Shown: positions 17,818-26,885 of the stretch, in pieces | How the letters are laid out: each line of letters starts with the position of its first letter | How positions within the stretch are numbered: the stretch's first letter is position 1 | Source of the DNA: Gloeothece verrucosa PCC 7822 | GTDB lineage: Bacteria; Cyanobacteriota; Cyanobacteriia; Cyanobacteriales; Microcystaceae | Direction: 5' to 3' | Assembly: GCF_000147335.1 (NCBI RefSeq) | Contig: NC_014501.1 | Span: 4,766,501 to 4,830,500, forward strand | Length of the DNA stretch: 64,000 nt | Position numbers and translations under genes: made by a program | Notes under the pieces: model-generated | What the model was told of the DNA's origin: nothing | Database searches by the model: none | What the model saw: the letters and a program-made list of their open reading frames with translations, nothing else

Positions 17818-19083
17818 CTAATCTATACTTCGATTGCTATATTTTTCTAAAACCACTATAGTATCATGTTTGATTGTGCCTGCCCAATTCACATTTCTAG
17901 GAAGATTTAATTTTCGATTTTTAAGCAATAGATGAAATTGAAAATTTTGTCGAAATCCGACTTCGCAGGCTAATTCAGTTAATAGCTGTGCTACCGGAAT
18001 ATCAACGCCACAAATTTTATTGACATCTCCTATAGAAAAGCAATAATATCCTCCAAATTTAAGACAGTTAAAGCTTTTCATTAAGTGGTTTTTCATATCT
18101 AAAAAATATTGATAAACCACTCTCGATCTCAGTTGATTTTGTCCTTTTGAAGCTTGATAATTTTTGCAAAAATAAATATTTTCTATTAACTTATCAAGAT
18201 AGGCATTTCCAGTTATCCCTAACTCTTGACAGGCTTTTCTGTCTAATCTCTCTGTGCCAATTTCCTGAGAATATAAATTTAATCTATCCTGATCATTTTT
18301 GACCATCCCTAGCCAATGTAATTCAAATTTAGAAGCCCACACATAATCTATAGCATTAATATAAGGGGGTGAAGTAATGACCGCATCGCATAATTGAGAA
18401 GTTTGTATATCTTTAGCATTATTAATAGGAAGTTGATAAGCCTTGTTTAAGTTTTTAACTCGATACTGCCATTCGCTGATGGCTTCAATTGCTTTATCAA
18501 CATAAAACTTAAAATATTGATAGACATCTTGACGAGAACGTTTGGGAATTTGTTCTATATGAGAACGTTTTGCCGCTAAAATCATCCCATCATTCATATC
18601 TGAGGTTTTTCTAACCGTTGAAGCCAAAGCCAACCAAAGAATAGGCTGTAATGATTCAGGGATTGTTAAAATCTGTTCTCGAAGAATTTCTAAACCTTCT
18701 TGAACCTGTTTTTGAAACCAAAAATCTTTATTTTTAAACTTAATTGTACAGGGAGAATACTGTTGAGCAGTCGCTTTAATTATAATTTTAGAAGCGGCTT
18801 CTAAAACTTCTTGTACATCAATGGGCGTGGTTTTTACCTGACAAATTAAACGACTTAAAGGATGATAGTCTAGCTAGTAAACCGATGCTCCATAAAGAAG
18901 ACTTTCAAGAATCGTTGTTCCCGAGCCTGCAAAAGGTTCTAAAATAGTAAAAGAACGAGTTCCATATTTATGTAAAAACCAGCGACTAATTTCTGGAATA
19001 GATTTAGCTGGTTGAAATCCGAGCGAGTAAATTTTTAGAGGAGAATTTGGTGTTAGAAGTAACAAAAATTTTAAATGCAGCAA
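17818..19083 (-). pseudogene. DNA methyltransferase gene interrupted by one in-frame TAG
   Basis: A single reading frame of about 420 codons holds the hallmarks of an amino-methyltransferase: EPFAGSGTT (SAM-binding motif I, upstream part) and TSPPYINAIDYVWASKFEL (catalytic SPPY motif IV, downstream part). One TAG at 18874-18876, right after GASVY, splits it. Reading continues in the same frame after the TAG as LDYHPLSRLI, the expected family continuation, and stays open through 80 codons to the downstream ATG at 18633. So this is a point nonsense mutation, not a frameshift. The upstream end has only a TTG start at 19083, and the frame stays open without a start further up, so the N-terminus may also be lost. 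No restriction endonuclease gene is adjacent. It is probably a dead or decaying orphan methylase. Two separate proteins, or a sequencing error, are alternatives. Confidence 0.8.
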
Positions 19084-19470
19084 TAAGGTTTGTGGATGGT
19101 TAGGCGATGCAGATAGAAACGGTGCAGAAATGATTAGACTTTGGGGCTGCTCAGTAACTCAGCCTAGAGGTTCTCAAATATTGTCTTGTACGATATCTGA
19201 AGGGCTACTGAAAGCCCCGCACACAGCGTAGCGACGTGCGTGGGTAATTTACCTTCTATAGATAAATATGAATTGTTTGATTCTGAAGCAGGGAATAAAC
19301 CAAGTTGCTCAATCCTCATGACTGATTAGCACTGAGTACAAAAGCTGATCTTAACAAGTTCACTAAAATTATATAGCAATCCTCCTTTTTATGTAATACT
19401 GTCTTTAATTGCTATAGAGACGTTGTCGGCAACATCTCTATTTTTTTGCCGGAAAAACTCGGCGCTTGAT
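19084..19470. other. Intergenic region with a hairpin, no gene seen
   Basis: 387 bases between the methylase remnant and the HMA protein. Apart from the ATAGAGACGTTG hairpin (19414-19447) there is an imperfect CGCAC...GTGCG inverted repeat near 19220-19241. No ORF, tRNA or promoter can be supported. Confidence 0.4.
19414..19447. terminator. Strong hairpin with T-tract
   Basis: ATAGAGACGTTG (19414-19425), TCGG loop, CAACATCTCTAT (19430-19441), then a run of T to 19447. On the minus strand the single mismatch becomes a G-U pair, making a 12-base stem just after the HMA gene. The T-tract is on the plus strand, so it could end transcription in either direction. A related GTAGAGACGT hairpin occurs at 36415-36441. 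Confidence 0.55.
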
Positions 19471-19665
19471 TTATTCTATTGTGTGACCGGTTGCTGTAAT
19501 GGCTTGTTTGATAGATTCTTCTGACGCTTTGGCTTCCACTGCAACGGTTTTTGCCTCAACATCAACCTTTACATTAGCTTCTGGTTCCACTGTTTTGATC
19601 GCTTTAGTAATGGTATCTGCACAACCGGAACAGGCAATACTGGGTACTTTTAATTCTAATGCCAT
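19471..19665 (-). CDS. Heavy-metal-associated (HMA) domain protein, copper-chaperone-like
   Basis: 64-residue single ferredoxin-like HMA domain. Starting at ATG 19665 (MALELKVPSIACSGCADTI) it has the metal-binding CxxC motif as ACSGCADT. The usual upstream Met of Atx1-type chaperones (MxCxxC) is replaced by Ser-Ile-Ala. An AAGAG ribosome site lies just upstream of this ATG; an in-frame TTG five codons earlier is unlikely. A role in copper delivery to P-type ATPases and plastocyanin is known for the cyanobacterial homologue class; metal specificity here is inferred. It is not adjacent to a transporter. Confidence 0.85.
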   Translation of the reverse strand: MALELKVPSIACSGCADTITKAIKTVEPEANVKVDVEAKTVAVEAKASEESIKQAITATGHTIE

Positions 19666-20230
19666 AACTCTTGAATACAATTTTCACTTGACTGATATCT
19701 TCACTATAGCAAATAATAAGTTCCCTATCCAATATTTATTTATATTGCAGAATCCGAAGAATTTTCGGGGAAATTTAACAATCAAAAATATAACTTAAGA
19801 TAGAGTATTTAAATTTGCATCTCACCCATTTTTGCTGATGACAGAAAAAGCTTTGACACTTTTGGTGAAATTCTTTATTTTCAATTTGACAAATTTCTTT
19901 GATGGTTTAATGATAGGTGATCGGAGTTGTTCGAGAATTCAACCGAAAAAATAATTAACACTTTTTTGGGGTCTTATCAGTATTTAGACGTAACTGAAAA
20001 ACATGATGTTAAAAAATATAAACTTGACAAACCCTTAACAGTATGGCTGATGACGGGTTTTTTTTGTTTCCTATTTGACGGTGGATGGGTTATGCTAGTA
20101 GTCAAACTAGCACCAAAAGATAAAATTATGCTCTAGGAGGAATGTAAAGAAAATAAGTCTTTGCCACTAGATGTTAACGAAACAAAAGTAAAGTTAAACA
20201 CTGAATTTGAGCCGGGTAGGTAGCTTAAAG
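19666..20230. other. Intergenic region, promoter candidates, one doubtful small ORF
   Basis: 565 AT-rich bases between the divergent HMA and protease genes. A perfect -35 TTGACA at 19886-19891 is followed by TAATGA after 16 bases. A 69-codon ORF from a TTG (19927-20136) encodes one hydrophobic segment but has no family signature or good ribosome site, so I do not call it a gene. The sequence before the protease start includes GGGTAGGTAG (about 20215), a weak ribosome site. Confidence 0.4.
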
Positions 20231-21994
20231 ATGAAGAAGTTTTTGTTACTGTGCTTATTTATCATAGGAGTAGGATTTGCCCTATTCAATTTTAAAGGAT
20301 TAGCCAATAAGGGAGAATATGACTCGGTTGTGCTAAATTTTCGAGAAGATATTCCGACGGCTGTTATTAGTCAACAATTAGACGCACTCGCGTCAAAATA
20401 CAAAAAAACAGCCAGCCTCAACAGTATATTTTCGGTGGACGGAAATGTTTATACTGTCAGTGGGGATAAAGCCTTTATAACGGCTCTACGCAACTCTTCT
20501 TTGAAAGAATATGTAGAGTATATTGAACCTAACTATATATATAGTGCCTTAGAAGTGCCCAACGACCCAGACTACAGCAAACAGTGGAACTTCCGCAGTA
20601 TTAATGTAGAAAAGGCATGGGATGAAACCCAAGGCGAAGGAATAACCGTTGCGGTGATCGATACAGGCGTGAGTCGAGTACCCGACTTAGAAGAAACAGA
20701 ATTTGTCGAAGGATACGACTTTGTTAATGACAAGAACGATGCAACAGACGACAATGGGCACGGAACTCATGTAGCCGGAACCATTGCCCAATCCACCAAT
20801 AATAATTATGGGGTAGCCGGCATCGCTTACAAAGCCAAAATCATGCCGCTAAAAGTCTTATCGGCCGGCGGAGGAGGAACCGTGGCCGATATTGCCGAAG
20901 CGATCCGTTTTGCCGCCGATCATGGGGCAGATGTCATTAATATGAGTTTAGGGGGCGGAGGCGAAAGCGAATTAATGGAGCAAGCCATTGATTATGCTTA
21001 TAGTAAAGGAGTAGTGATCATTGCGGCTGCCGGCAACTCCGGTGACAATGCCTCATCCTACCCTGCCCGTTATCCTAAAGTGATCAGCGTAGCCGCTTTG
21101 GATGCCGCCGGCAATAAAGCCTCTTATTCTAATTTTGGCGCAGGGGTTGATATTTCGGCTCCTGGAGGGGATGAACTCGCAGAGATTTTACAAGAAACCA
21201 TTGACCCTCAAACCGGCAAAGCCGCTTGGGTAGGATTACACGGAACCAGTATGGCCTCTCCCCACGTAGCCGCCGTAGCCGCCTTAATTAAAGCTGAAGG
21301 CATATCCGATCCCCAAGAAATCCTCGAGGTTCTCTTACAATCTTCTCGTAAAATCACTGAAGATCCCTTTAACTATTATGGTGCCGGTCAATTAGATGCA
21401 GCCGCATCAGTAGAATTAGCCCACAAAGGCAAAATTTCCTTGCGTCACTTTTTCCGTTGGTTACGGGATAATGGCTATCTAAGCCTCCGTTTTTGGTTCG
21501 ATGGCGGCGCAGTGGCCTTAATGCCCAAAATTTTGATGATCGTGGGTTCTTATTTATTGGCCTGGTTTTTACGCACTTATTTACCCTTCGCCTTGCCGTT
21601 GAATTTCGGTTTGATTATGGGTAGTACAGGCTTGTTTTTCTTACGAGGATTTTATGTGTTTGATTTACCTCAATGGCCTTTCCGACTCATGGGAAGTTCC
21701 ATTCCTGAATTAGGCAGTATTATTCAGGGAAGTCCTCTATTAAACCCGATTGTTGCCAGTGTGTTAATTCCTTTTGGCTTGATTGCTCTATTCTTAGGAC
21801 ATGAAAAGTTAAAATGGTTTGCCATCGGGACTACTCTAGGGGTTGCCTCTTGTTTAGCAGTCAGTGCGGCTATCGATCCCGGTTTACAATGGATCGCCTC
21901 ACCAGAGATTGCTCGCATCTTTTTAGGCATTAATGCCTTACTCTGCTTCGGGTTAGCTTTTTTGGCCAGTAGAGGAGAATTGAAACTGTCATGA
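20231..21994 (+). CDS. S8 subtilisin-like serine protease with propeptide and C-terminal membrane domain
   Basis: 587 residues from ATG at 20231 (MKKFLLLCLFIIGVGFALF, a signal peptide or anchor); the TTG start eight codons earlier lacks support. Residues about 30-110 are a fervidolysin-like propeptide (ending YIEPNYIYS). The catalytic triad is intact: Asp in VAVIDTGVS, His in NGHGTHVAGT, Ser in GTSMASPHVAA. After the protease domain (to about 395) come four hydrophobic segments (about 425-585), so the catalytic domain is probably held on the outer face of the plasma membrane. The membrane tail is unusual for classic subtilisins. The stop overlaps the next small ORF (ATGA), implying coupled translation. 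A role in cell-surface protein turnover is inference. Confidence 0.92.
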   Translation: MKKFLLLCLFIIGVGFALFNFKGLANKGEYDSVVLNFREDIPTAVISQQLDALASKYKKTASLNSIFSVDGNVYTVSGDKAFITALRNSSLKEYVEYIEPNYIYSALEVPNDPDYSKQWNFRSINVEKAWDETQGEGITVAVIDTGVSRVPDLEETEFVEGYDFVNDKNDATDDNGHGTHVAGTIAQSTNNNYGVAGIAYKAKIMPLKVLSAGGGGTVADIAEAIRFAADHGADVINMSLGGGGESELMEQAIDYAYSKGVVIIAAAGNSGDNASSYPARYPKVISVAALDAAGNKASYSNFGAGVDISAPGGDELAEILQETIDPQTGKAAWVGLHGTSMASPHVAAVAALIKAEGISDPQEILEVLLQSSRKITEDPFNYYGAGQLDAAASVELAHKGKISLRHFFRWLRDNGYLSLRFWFDGGAVALMPKILMIVGSYLLAWFLRTYLPFALPLNFGLIMGSTGLFFLRGFYVFDLPQWPFRLMGSSIPELGSIIQGSPLLNPIVASVLIPFGLIALFLGHEKLKWFAIGTTLGVASCLAVSAAIDPGLQWIASPEIARIFLGINALLCFGLAFLASRGELKLS

Positions 21995-22215
21995 GTATTA
22001 CTCTAAGGGGGAAAATTGAACGCAAGTCCCTGGGAATGGGGGCTTGGGCCTTAGTCACTGAAGAAGGAAAGACTTATGAATTAAAAGACCCTCCTTCACA
22101 ATTGAAGAAAGATCAGGCTAAGGTTCAGGTGACCGGAAACGTTCGAGATGATGTCATGACTATTGCCATGATAGGCCCTGTATTAGAGGTGACATCGTTT
22201 GAAGTTTTAGATTAG
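21991..22215 (+). CDS. Small conserved-type protein coupled to the protease (DUF5818-like)
   Basis: 74-residue basic-acidic beta-rich protein (MSITLRGKIERKSLGMGAWALV) whose ATG overlaps the protease stop by four bases. No signal peptide or membrane segment. The short strands KTYELKDPPSQL, KVQVTGNVRDDVMTIAMIGP suggest an OB-like or small beta-barrel fold, like proteins annotated DUF5818. The coupling points to a role with the protease, perhaps as a regulator or a companion domain. A good terminator follows directly, so the pair forms a two-gene operon. Confidence 0.75.
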   Translation: MSITLRGKIERKSLGMGAWALVTEEGKTYELKDPPSQLKKDQAKVQVTGNVRDDVMTIAMIGPVLEVTSFEVLD

Positions 22216-22227
22216 GAAGAGTCTGAG

Positions 22228-22261
22228 GAGGTGGGCCTTTGTGTCCACCTCATTTTTTTTG
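22228..22261 (+). terminator. Rho-independent terminator of protease operon
   Basis: GAGGTGG (22228-22234), ten-base loop, CCACCTC (22245-22251), then ATTTTTTTTG. A classical stem plus U-tract 12 bases after the stop of the small ORF. Confidence 0.85.
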
Positions 22262-22700
22262 TTTCGCGCAAAGAGTCCGCCAAGATGTAGCTTGGTGAAG
22301 ACCTACTGAGAATTTACCTTTAGATACCCAAAAAGCGAGTTTTCTTTTTATTTTTAAGAGAGCCTTGTCGGCTTAACTTTTCTTCATATCCTGAAGGACA
22401 TTTTTGTGCAGGGATACGAGGGCGAAGCGCTTATATCTTTATCTAAATAACGCCGACTAAATCTTCACAATTTAATTAGATTTCCCGAAAAAAAAGATTG
22501 TTAGTTTTGAGAAATTTTTGGGAATACTATAATTGTCAAGGAAAAATGAGCTTAACTCATCAGACCGGTGATAAATGAATATATATTACTAGCTCAATAA
22601 ATTGTCAAAATTAGTTACATTTATTTACGAAAAATGAAAAAAAAGTTTACACCCAAACAAATTCCAAAAACCTGAAAAGATCACAAGGAGAGAAGAAAAA
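22262..22700. other. 439-base leader of the chemosensory cluster
   Basis: Long untranslated-looking region upstream of the first MCP. The 5' part has a small stem CCAAG-ATGTAG-CTTGG (22279-22294). A promoter candidate lies at 22505-22533. The final bases carry AAGGAGAGAAG, a good ribosome site. I see no ORF. A structured leader or riboswitch cannot be shown by eye. Confidence 0.45.
22505..22533 (+). promoter_or_regulatory. Candidate sigma-70 promoter for the chemosensory cluster
   Basis: TATAAT at 22528-22533 is a perfect -10. TTTTGA at 22505-22510 is a weak -35 at 17 bases spacing. It lies 168 bases upstream of the first MCP start. Confidence 0.45.
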
Positions 22701-24149
22701 ATGAAATTAATGAGTAAAATACAATTAGCAATTGCTTTTCCGGCAGGCTTTTTAGTAGTAGTGGGATTGTGGTCAACTTGGGGATTTTGGAAAATTAATC
22801 ATCAAGTAGCAACGATTTATGATGATCGAGTGGTTCCTTTAAAACAGTTAAAAATTATTTCTGATGAATATGGTTTGGATGTGGTCGATCAAGTGAATAA
22901 AGTTCATGCCGGAACCATCAGCTTAAATCAGGCTCTTAGCAATATTAAAGCCGCGCAAAAAAAAATTGAGGAAAACTGGAAAGCTTATCGACAAACTTAC
23001 CTCACCGAAGAAGAAGAAAAACTCGCCGCCCAAGCCGAACAACTGTTTAAAGCCGCCAATGCACAAATCAGCGAAATACTCGTCGCTTTAGCATCAGGAA
23101 ATGCCGCTCAAGTTGCTCAATTTGACGGTCCCCTGTACCAATATATCGATCCTCTCAGCGCAAAAATACAACAATTGAGTGATCTACAGCTAGAAGTAGC
23201 CCAAGAAGAACGAGCAAAAGCGACAGGAATCTTTTTGTTGATGACTAGCGTTCTCATTGTTTTGAGTGTGGCTACCATCGTAATCGTATTGCTACCCATT
23301 AGACTCTTCGTCAATCGCTTAATCGTCGCCACATTAAGAGATACAGTTAACACCGTCGCGCAAACCTCCACAGAAATCGCCACAGCCACCGAAGAACAAG
23401 AACGACTCGCTGAAAGACAAGCCTCCTCGGTTAACAAAACCACAACCACAATGGATGAACTGAAAATATCATCCCAACAATCGGCTCAACAAGCTTTTAC
23501 TGCCGCTCAGGGTGCCCAACAAGTGCTACAACTTTCTCATGAAGGCAGACAAGCGGTAGCCCAAACCCTAGCCGGCATGGAAGACTTAAAAGAAAAAGTC
23601 GGCAGCATTAGCAGTGCGATCGCCTTTCTCAATCAACAACTTTCCCAAATCGATACCTATCAACAAGTGGTTGCTGAAATAGCCGATCAAACCAATATGT
23701 TAGCCCTAAACGCTTCTGTAGAAGCCGTGCGAGCCGGAGAACAAGGCAAAGGTTTTGGGGTAGTGGCGGCGGAAATTCGTAAATTAGCCGAAGGCAGCAA
23801 ACAATCAGCCGAAAAAATTAATAATTTAGTAGCTGAAATTCAAAGAGCCTTTACGAACACTGTAAAAGCCACTCAATCCGGTTCACAAACCGTTGAAGAA
23901 GAATTAACAGGGCTGCAAAACATGGCTGCAACCTTTAGCAGCGTTGCTAATGCTGTGGACGAAGTCGCCGTTAGTGTACAACAAATTTCTCTCAATGCTA
24001 AACAACAAGCAGTAGGGGTTGAACAAGTGGTTGATGAAATGAACCTACTCAACCAAGCGGCTGCCCAAACGGCAAGCGGCATCACACAAACCAAAGTAGG
24101 AACCCAAAAACTCAATGAGAAAGCCAATGAACTCAAAGCAATGGTGTGA
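22701..24149 (+). CDS. Methyl-accepting chemotaxis protein, first of three
   Basis: 482-residue inner-membrane receptor. TM1 about 9-31, a helical periplasmic segment of about 140 residues (four-helix-bundle-like), TM2 about 176-198, then the cytoplasmic coiled-coil signalling domain. The kinase-contact hairpin tip reads EIADQTNMLALNASVEAVRAG. A HAMP domain between TM2 and the coiled coil is not recognisable, since the sequence runs almost directly into the STEIATATEEQERLA segment. The start has a strong ribosome site (AAGGAG). First gene of a cluster that includes CheA, CheB, CheR and CheW. Ligand unknown. It is the most diverged of the three MCPs here, so it may detect a different signal. 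Confidence 0.93.
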   Translation: MKLMSKIQLAIAFPAGFLVVVGLWSTWGFWKINHQVATIYDDRVVPLKQLKIISDEYGLDVVDQVNKVHAGTISLNQALSNIKAAQKKIEENWKAYRQTYLTEEEEKLAAQAEQLFKAANAQISEILVALASGNAAQVAQFDGPLYQYIDPLSAKIQQLSDLQLEVAQEERAKATGIFLLMTSVLIVLSVATIVIVLLPIRLFVNRLIVATLRDTVNTVAQTSTEIATATEEQERLAERQASSVNKTTTTMDELKISSQQSAQQAFTAAQGAQQVLQLSHEGRQAVAQTLAGMEDLKEKVGSISSAIAFLNQQLSQIDTYQQVVAEIADQTNMLALNASVEAVRAGEQGKGFGVVAAEIRKLAEGSKQSAEKINNLVAEIQRAFTNTVKATQSGSQTVEEELTGLQNMAATFSSVANAVDEVAVSVQQISLNAKQQAVGVEQVVDEMNLLNQAAAQTASGITQTKVGTQKLNEKANELKAMV

Positions 24150-24205
24150 AGGCAGAACCCATGACTAATAACCAATAACTAATAACCTAATGGCTAGAAA
24201 CGATT

Positions 24206-26872
24206 ATGATTGAAGACGAAGAACTGCGCGAAGTATATGAGATTTCCGGTAAAGAGCATCTACAAAACCTAGAAGCTCTTTTGCTGGAATTAGAAAAAAA
24301 ACCCGACTCTGAGGTAGTGCTACAAACCTTACTCAGAGAAGCTCACAGTCTCAAAGGAGATTCTCGAGTAACCGGCGTTAGAAGCGTTGAAATGCTCTCC
24401 CATAAACTCGAAGAAATTCTCGGAAGTATTAAAAGCCAGGACATAACCCTAACGCCAGCTATTAGTGATAGTCTCTATCGGACTGTGGACGCAATGCGAA
24501 AATTAGTCCATGAAGCCGTCACCGATGAACCGAGTGGAGTCGATGTAGAGCAACTCCTAGCGCATTTATCCCCAAAACCCCAAGAGCAAGCCCCTATTCC
24601 TCACACAAACGGAAACGGGAATGGAAATGGCTCAAAAAACAGCAATAATTGGTTTATTCAAGATGAAGATTTACGGGATATCTATAAACTATCGAGTGAA
24701 GAACACTTGAGCAAACTCAAAGCCGGCTTACAGGTATTAGAAAAACATCCCTTTGATGAAAACTCTATAGAAGCATTATTACAAGAAGCACAAAGCTTTG
24801 AGTTAGATTCTCGCATAGTCGGACGACAAGATTTAGAAAGCCTCATTCACAAAGTTGAGGAAGTTCTAGAACGAGTCAAAGGTCATGAAATTGCCTTTAC
24901 CGCCGCGAGTAACCGTCTCAACCAAGGATTAGAAGCCATCGCCCTTTTAGTTAAAGAGGCCGTCACCGGTGAACCCAGTGGTATAGACCCCAATGGCATA
25001 GTACAACTCTTAAGCGCACTACTCACACCCGGCAAAAAACCTCAGCCCTCTCCTCCTGCCTCAAAACCGCCGCAACAAAAAGCCGCACCGGCACCCGAGG
25101 TAGAAAGCTTGCAGGCCGTACAAGGGATAACAGTACCCAGTGAACCCTATCGTATTGATACCCTTCGGGTTAATGTGCGCCACCTAGACTCATTAATGAC
25201 CCAAGCGGGAGAATTAACGGTAACCAAAACCCGTTTAGCCCATGCCAGTGAGGAAATCCGCGAATTAACGACCCTCTGGGAAGAATGGAAACCGCGACTC
25301 GGACAGCGTGAGCGGCACAAATGGGGAGGCAGACTGCAAAGCTCTTGGGAACGCTTAGACGGCATTATTAACCATCTTTCCGCGATTGCGCCTGAAAACC
25401 AGACGCGATTAGACCTGATTTCTCGAGAATTAGATGATCGGGTTCGTACCCTAAGATTATTACCCTTATCCACCGTTTTTAACCTATTCCCTCGCTTTGT
25501 GAGAGACTTAGGCAAAGAACAGGGCAAACAGGTAGAGTTAGTCATAGAAGGGGGAGACATTCAAGTTGATAAACAAATTCTCGAAGAAATCAAAGACCCC
25601 CTCCTGCATTTGCTCCGTAATGCTATAGATCACGGCATTGAAACCCCAGAAGAACGCCAACAGATGGCCAAACCCCTGTTAGGAAAAATCTGGCTGCGAG
25701 GTTATAGACGAGGAAGTAATATTGTCATCGAAGTAGCCGATGATGGACGGGGATTAGATGTAGAAGAAATTAAACAAACGGCCATTAAGCGCAAACTTTA
25801 CCGCCCTGAAGAATTAGCCAATTTAACCCCAACTCAATTAAAGTATTTAATTTTTACCCCAGGGTTCTCTACCCGAACCTTTATCACAGAAATCTCTGGC
25901 CGAGGAGTCGGGTTAGATGTAGTCCGTACTAATGTCGAACGACTCAAAGGGAATATTCAACTCGAGTCAATTCCTGATCATGGTTGCACATTTCGGATGC
26001 AAATGCGAAGTTCTGTTGCAACTTTACAGGTGATGTTAGTCACCGTTAATGGAATCATCCACGCCATTCCTTTAGAATTCGTTCGACAAACTTTATTAGT
26101 GAGTCCTGAAGATATCTATACCTTAGAAGGACGGCCCACGATTTCCCTAAAAGATGAAGCCATTTCTGTGGCCAAAATGGGGGAAGTGTTGGAATTACCC
26201 GAGGTGATTTCCGGAATCAGTGCAAAAAAACGGTCTTTAAAAAAAGAACGGTTCATTTCCCTGGTGGTGTTGAAAGTCGAATCAGACCAATTAGCACTGA
26301 TCATCGATGATTTATTAGAAGTTCTCGATGTAGTCATTAAACCCCAAAGCGACATTTTAAAACGGGTACGCAATATCATCGGCGCAACCATTTTGGGGAC
26401 TGGGGATGTTTGTATGATTATTAATCCACCTGACATCCTCAAGTCTGTGGCCAAATCCGATATTGCTGTAGTCGAATCTGAAACGGAAAAAGAAGCAGAA
26501 AGCGTCGTTAAACCGGTCATTCTCTTAACCGAAGATTCCATCGCCGTTCGTACTCAAGAAAAACGCATTCTTGAAAAAGCCGGTTATGAAGTCGTGGTTG
26601 CTGTGGATGGTATGGATGGCTACAACAAGCTGAGAACTCGGGACTTTGATGCAGTTATTTCTGACGTACAAATGCCCAATATGGATGGCTTAGAATTTGT
26701 CGCTAAAATTCGACAGCATCCCGAATATCGAGAACTTCCCGTTATTCTCGTGACTTCTTTAGCATCCGAAGACGATAAGCGTCGGGGAGCTTCTGCCGGG
26801 GCAAACGCCTATATTGTCAAAGATCAATTCAACCAAGAAATGTTACTAGAAACTTTAGAAAGACTTGTCTAG
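24206..26872 (+). CDS. cheA: Hybrid CheA: two HPt domains, kinase core, CheW-like domain and receiver
   Basis: 888-residue chemosensory histidine kinase. HPt-1: His47 in REAHSLKGDSR. HPt-2: a clear internal duplicate (DEDLRDIYKLSSEEHL versus DEELREVYEISGKEHL), but the phospho-accepting His is Gln196 (EAQSFELDSR). Then come a low-complexity linker with Asn-Gly repeats, a dimerisation region (about 310-370), an HATPase with NAIDHGIE (N box), DDGRGLD and GRGVGLDVVR, a CheW-like P5 domain, and a C-terminal receiver with phospho-acceptor Asp in ISDVQMPNMDG. No P2 docking domain is evident. The C-terminal receiver may replace a CheY or act as a phosphate sink, as in WspE or PixL/HliK-type CheAs. 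It overlaps no neighbour but ends one base before the ribosome site of the next MCP. Confidence 0.94.
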   Translation: MIEDEELREVYEISGKEHLQNLEALLLELEKKPDSEVVLQTLLREAHSLKGDSRVTGVRSVEMLSHKLEEILGSIKSQDITLTPAISDSLYRTVDAMRKLVHEAVTDEPSGVDVEQLLAHLSPKPQEQAPIPHTNGNGNGNGSKNSNNWFIQDEDLRDIYKLSSEEHLSKLKAGLQVLEKHPFDENSIEALLQEAQSFELDSRIVGRQDLESLIHKVEEVLERVKGHEIAFTAASNRLNQGLEAIALLVKEAVTGEPSGIDPNGIVQLLSALLTPGKKPQPSPPASKPPQQKAAPAPEVESLQAVQGITVPSEPYRIDTLRVNVRHLDSLMTQAGELTVTKTRLAHASEEIRELTTLWEEWKPRLGQRERHKWGGRLQSSWERLDGIINHLSAIAPENQTRLDLISRELDDRVRTLRLLPLSTVFNLFPRFVRDLGKEQGKQVELVIEGGDIQVDKQILEEIKDPLLHLLRNAIDHGIETPEERQQMAKPLLGKIWLRGYRRGSNIVIEVADDGRGLDVEEIKQTAIKRKLYRPEELANLTPTQLKYLIFTPGFSTRTFITEISGRGVGLDVVRTNVERLKGNIQLESIPDHGCTFRMQMRSSVATLQVMLVTVNGIIHAIPLEFVRQTLLVSPEDIYTLEGRPTISLKDEAISVAKMGEVLELPEVISGISAKKRSLKKERFISLVVLKVESDQLALIIDDLLEVLDVVIKPQSDILKRVRNIIGATILGTGDVCMIINPPDILKSVAKSDIAVVESETEKEAESVVKPVILLTEDSIAVRTQEKRILEKAGYEVVVAVDGMDGYNKLRTRDFDAVISDVQMPNMDGLEFVAKIRQHPEYRELPVILVTSLASEDDKRRGASAGANAYIVKDQFNQEMLLETLERLV

Positions 26873-26885
26873 GAGGACAAAAATT

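Noticed and set aside
19927..20136. 69-codon ORF with one hydrophobic segment starting at TTG
   Set aside because: Weak start, no family signature, ribosome site too close to the TTG.
22262..22310. Possible c-di-GMP (GEMM) riboswitch upstream of MCP, from GCGCAAAG and a small stem
   Set aside because: The conserved GEMM core after the AAAG does not follow; resemblance too weak.
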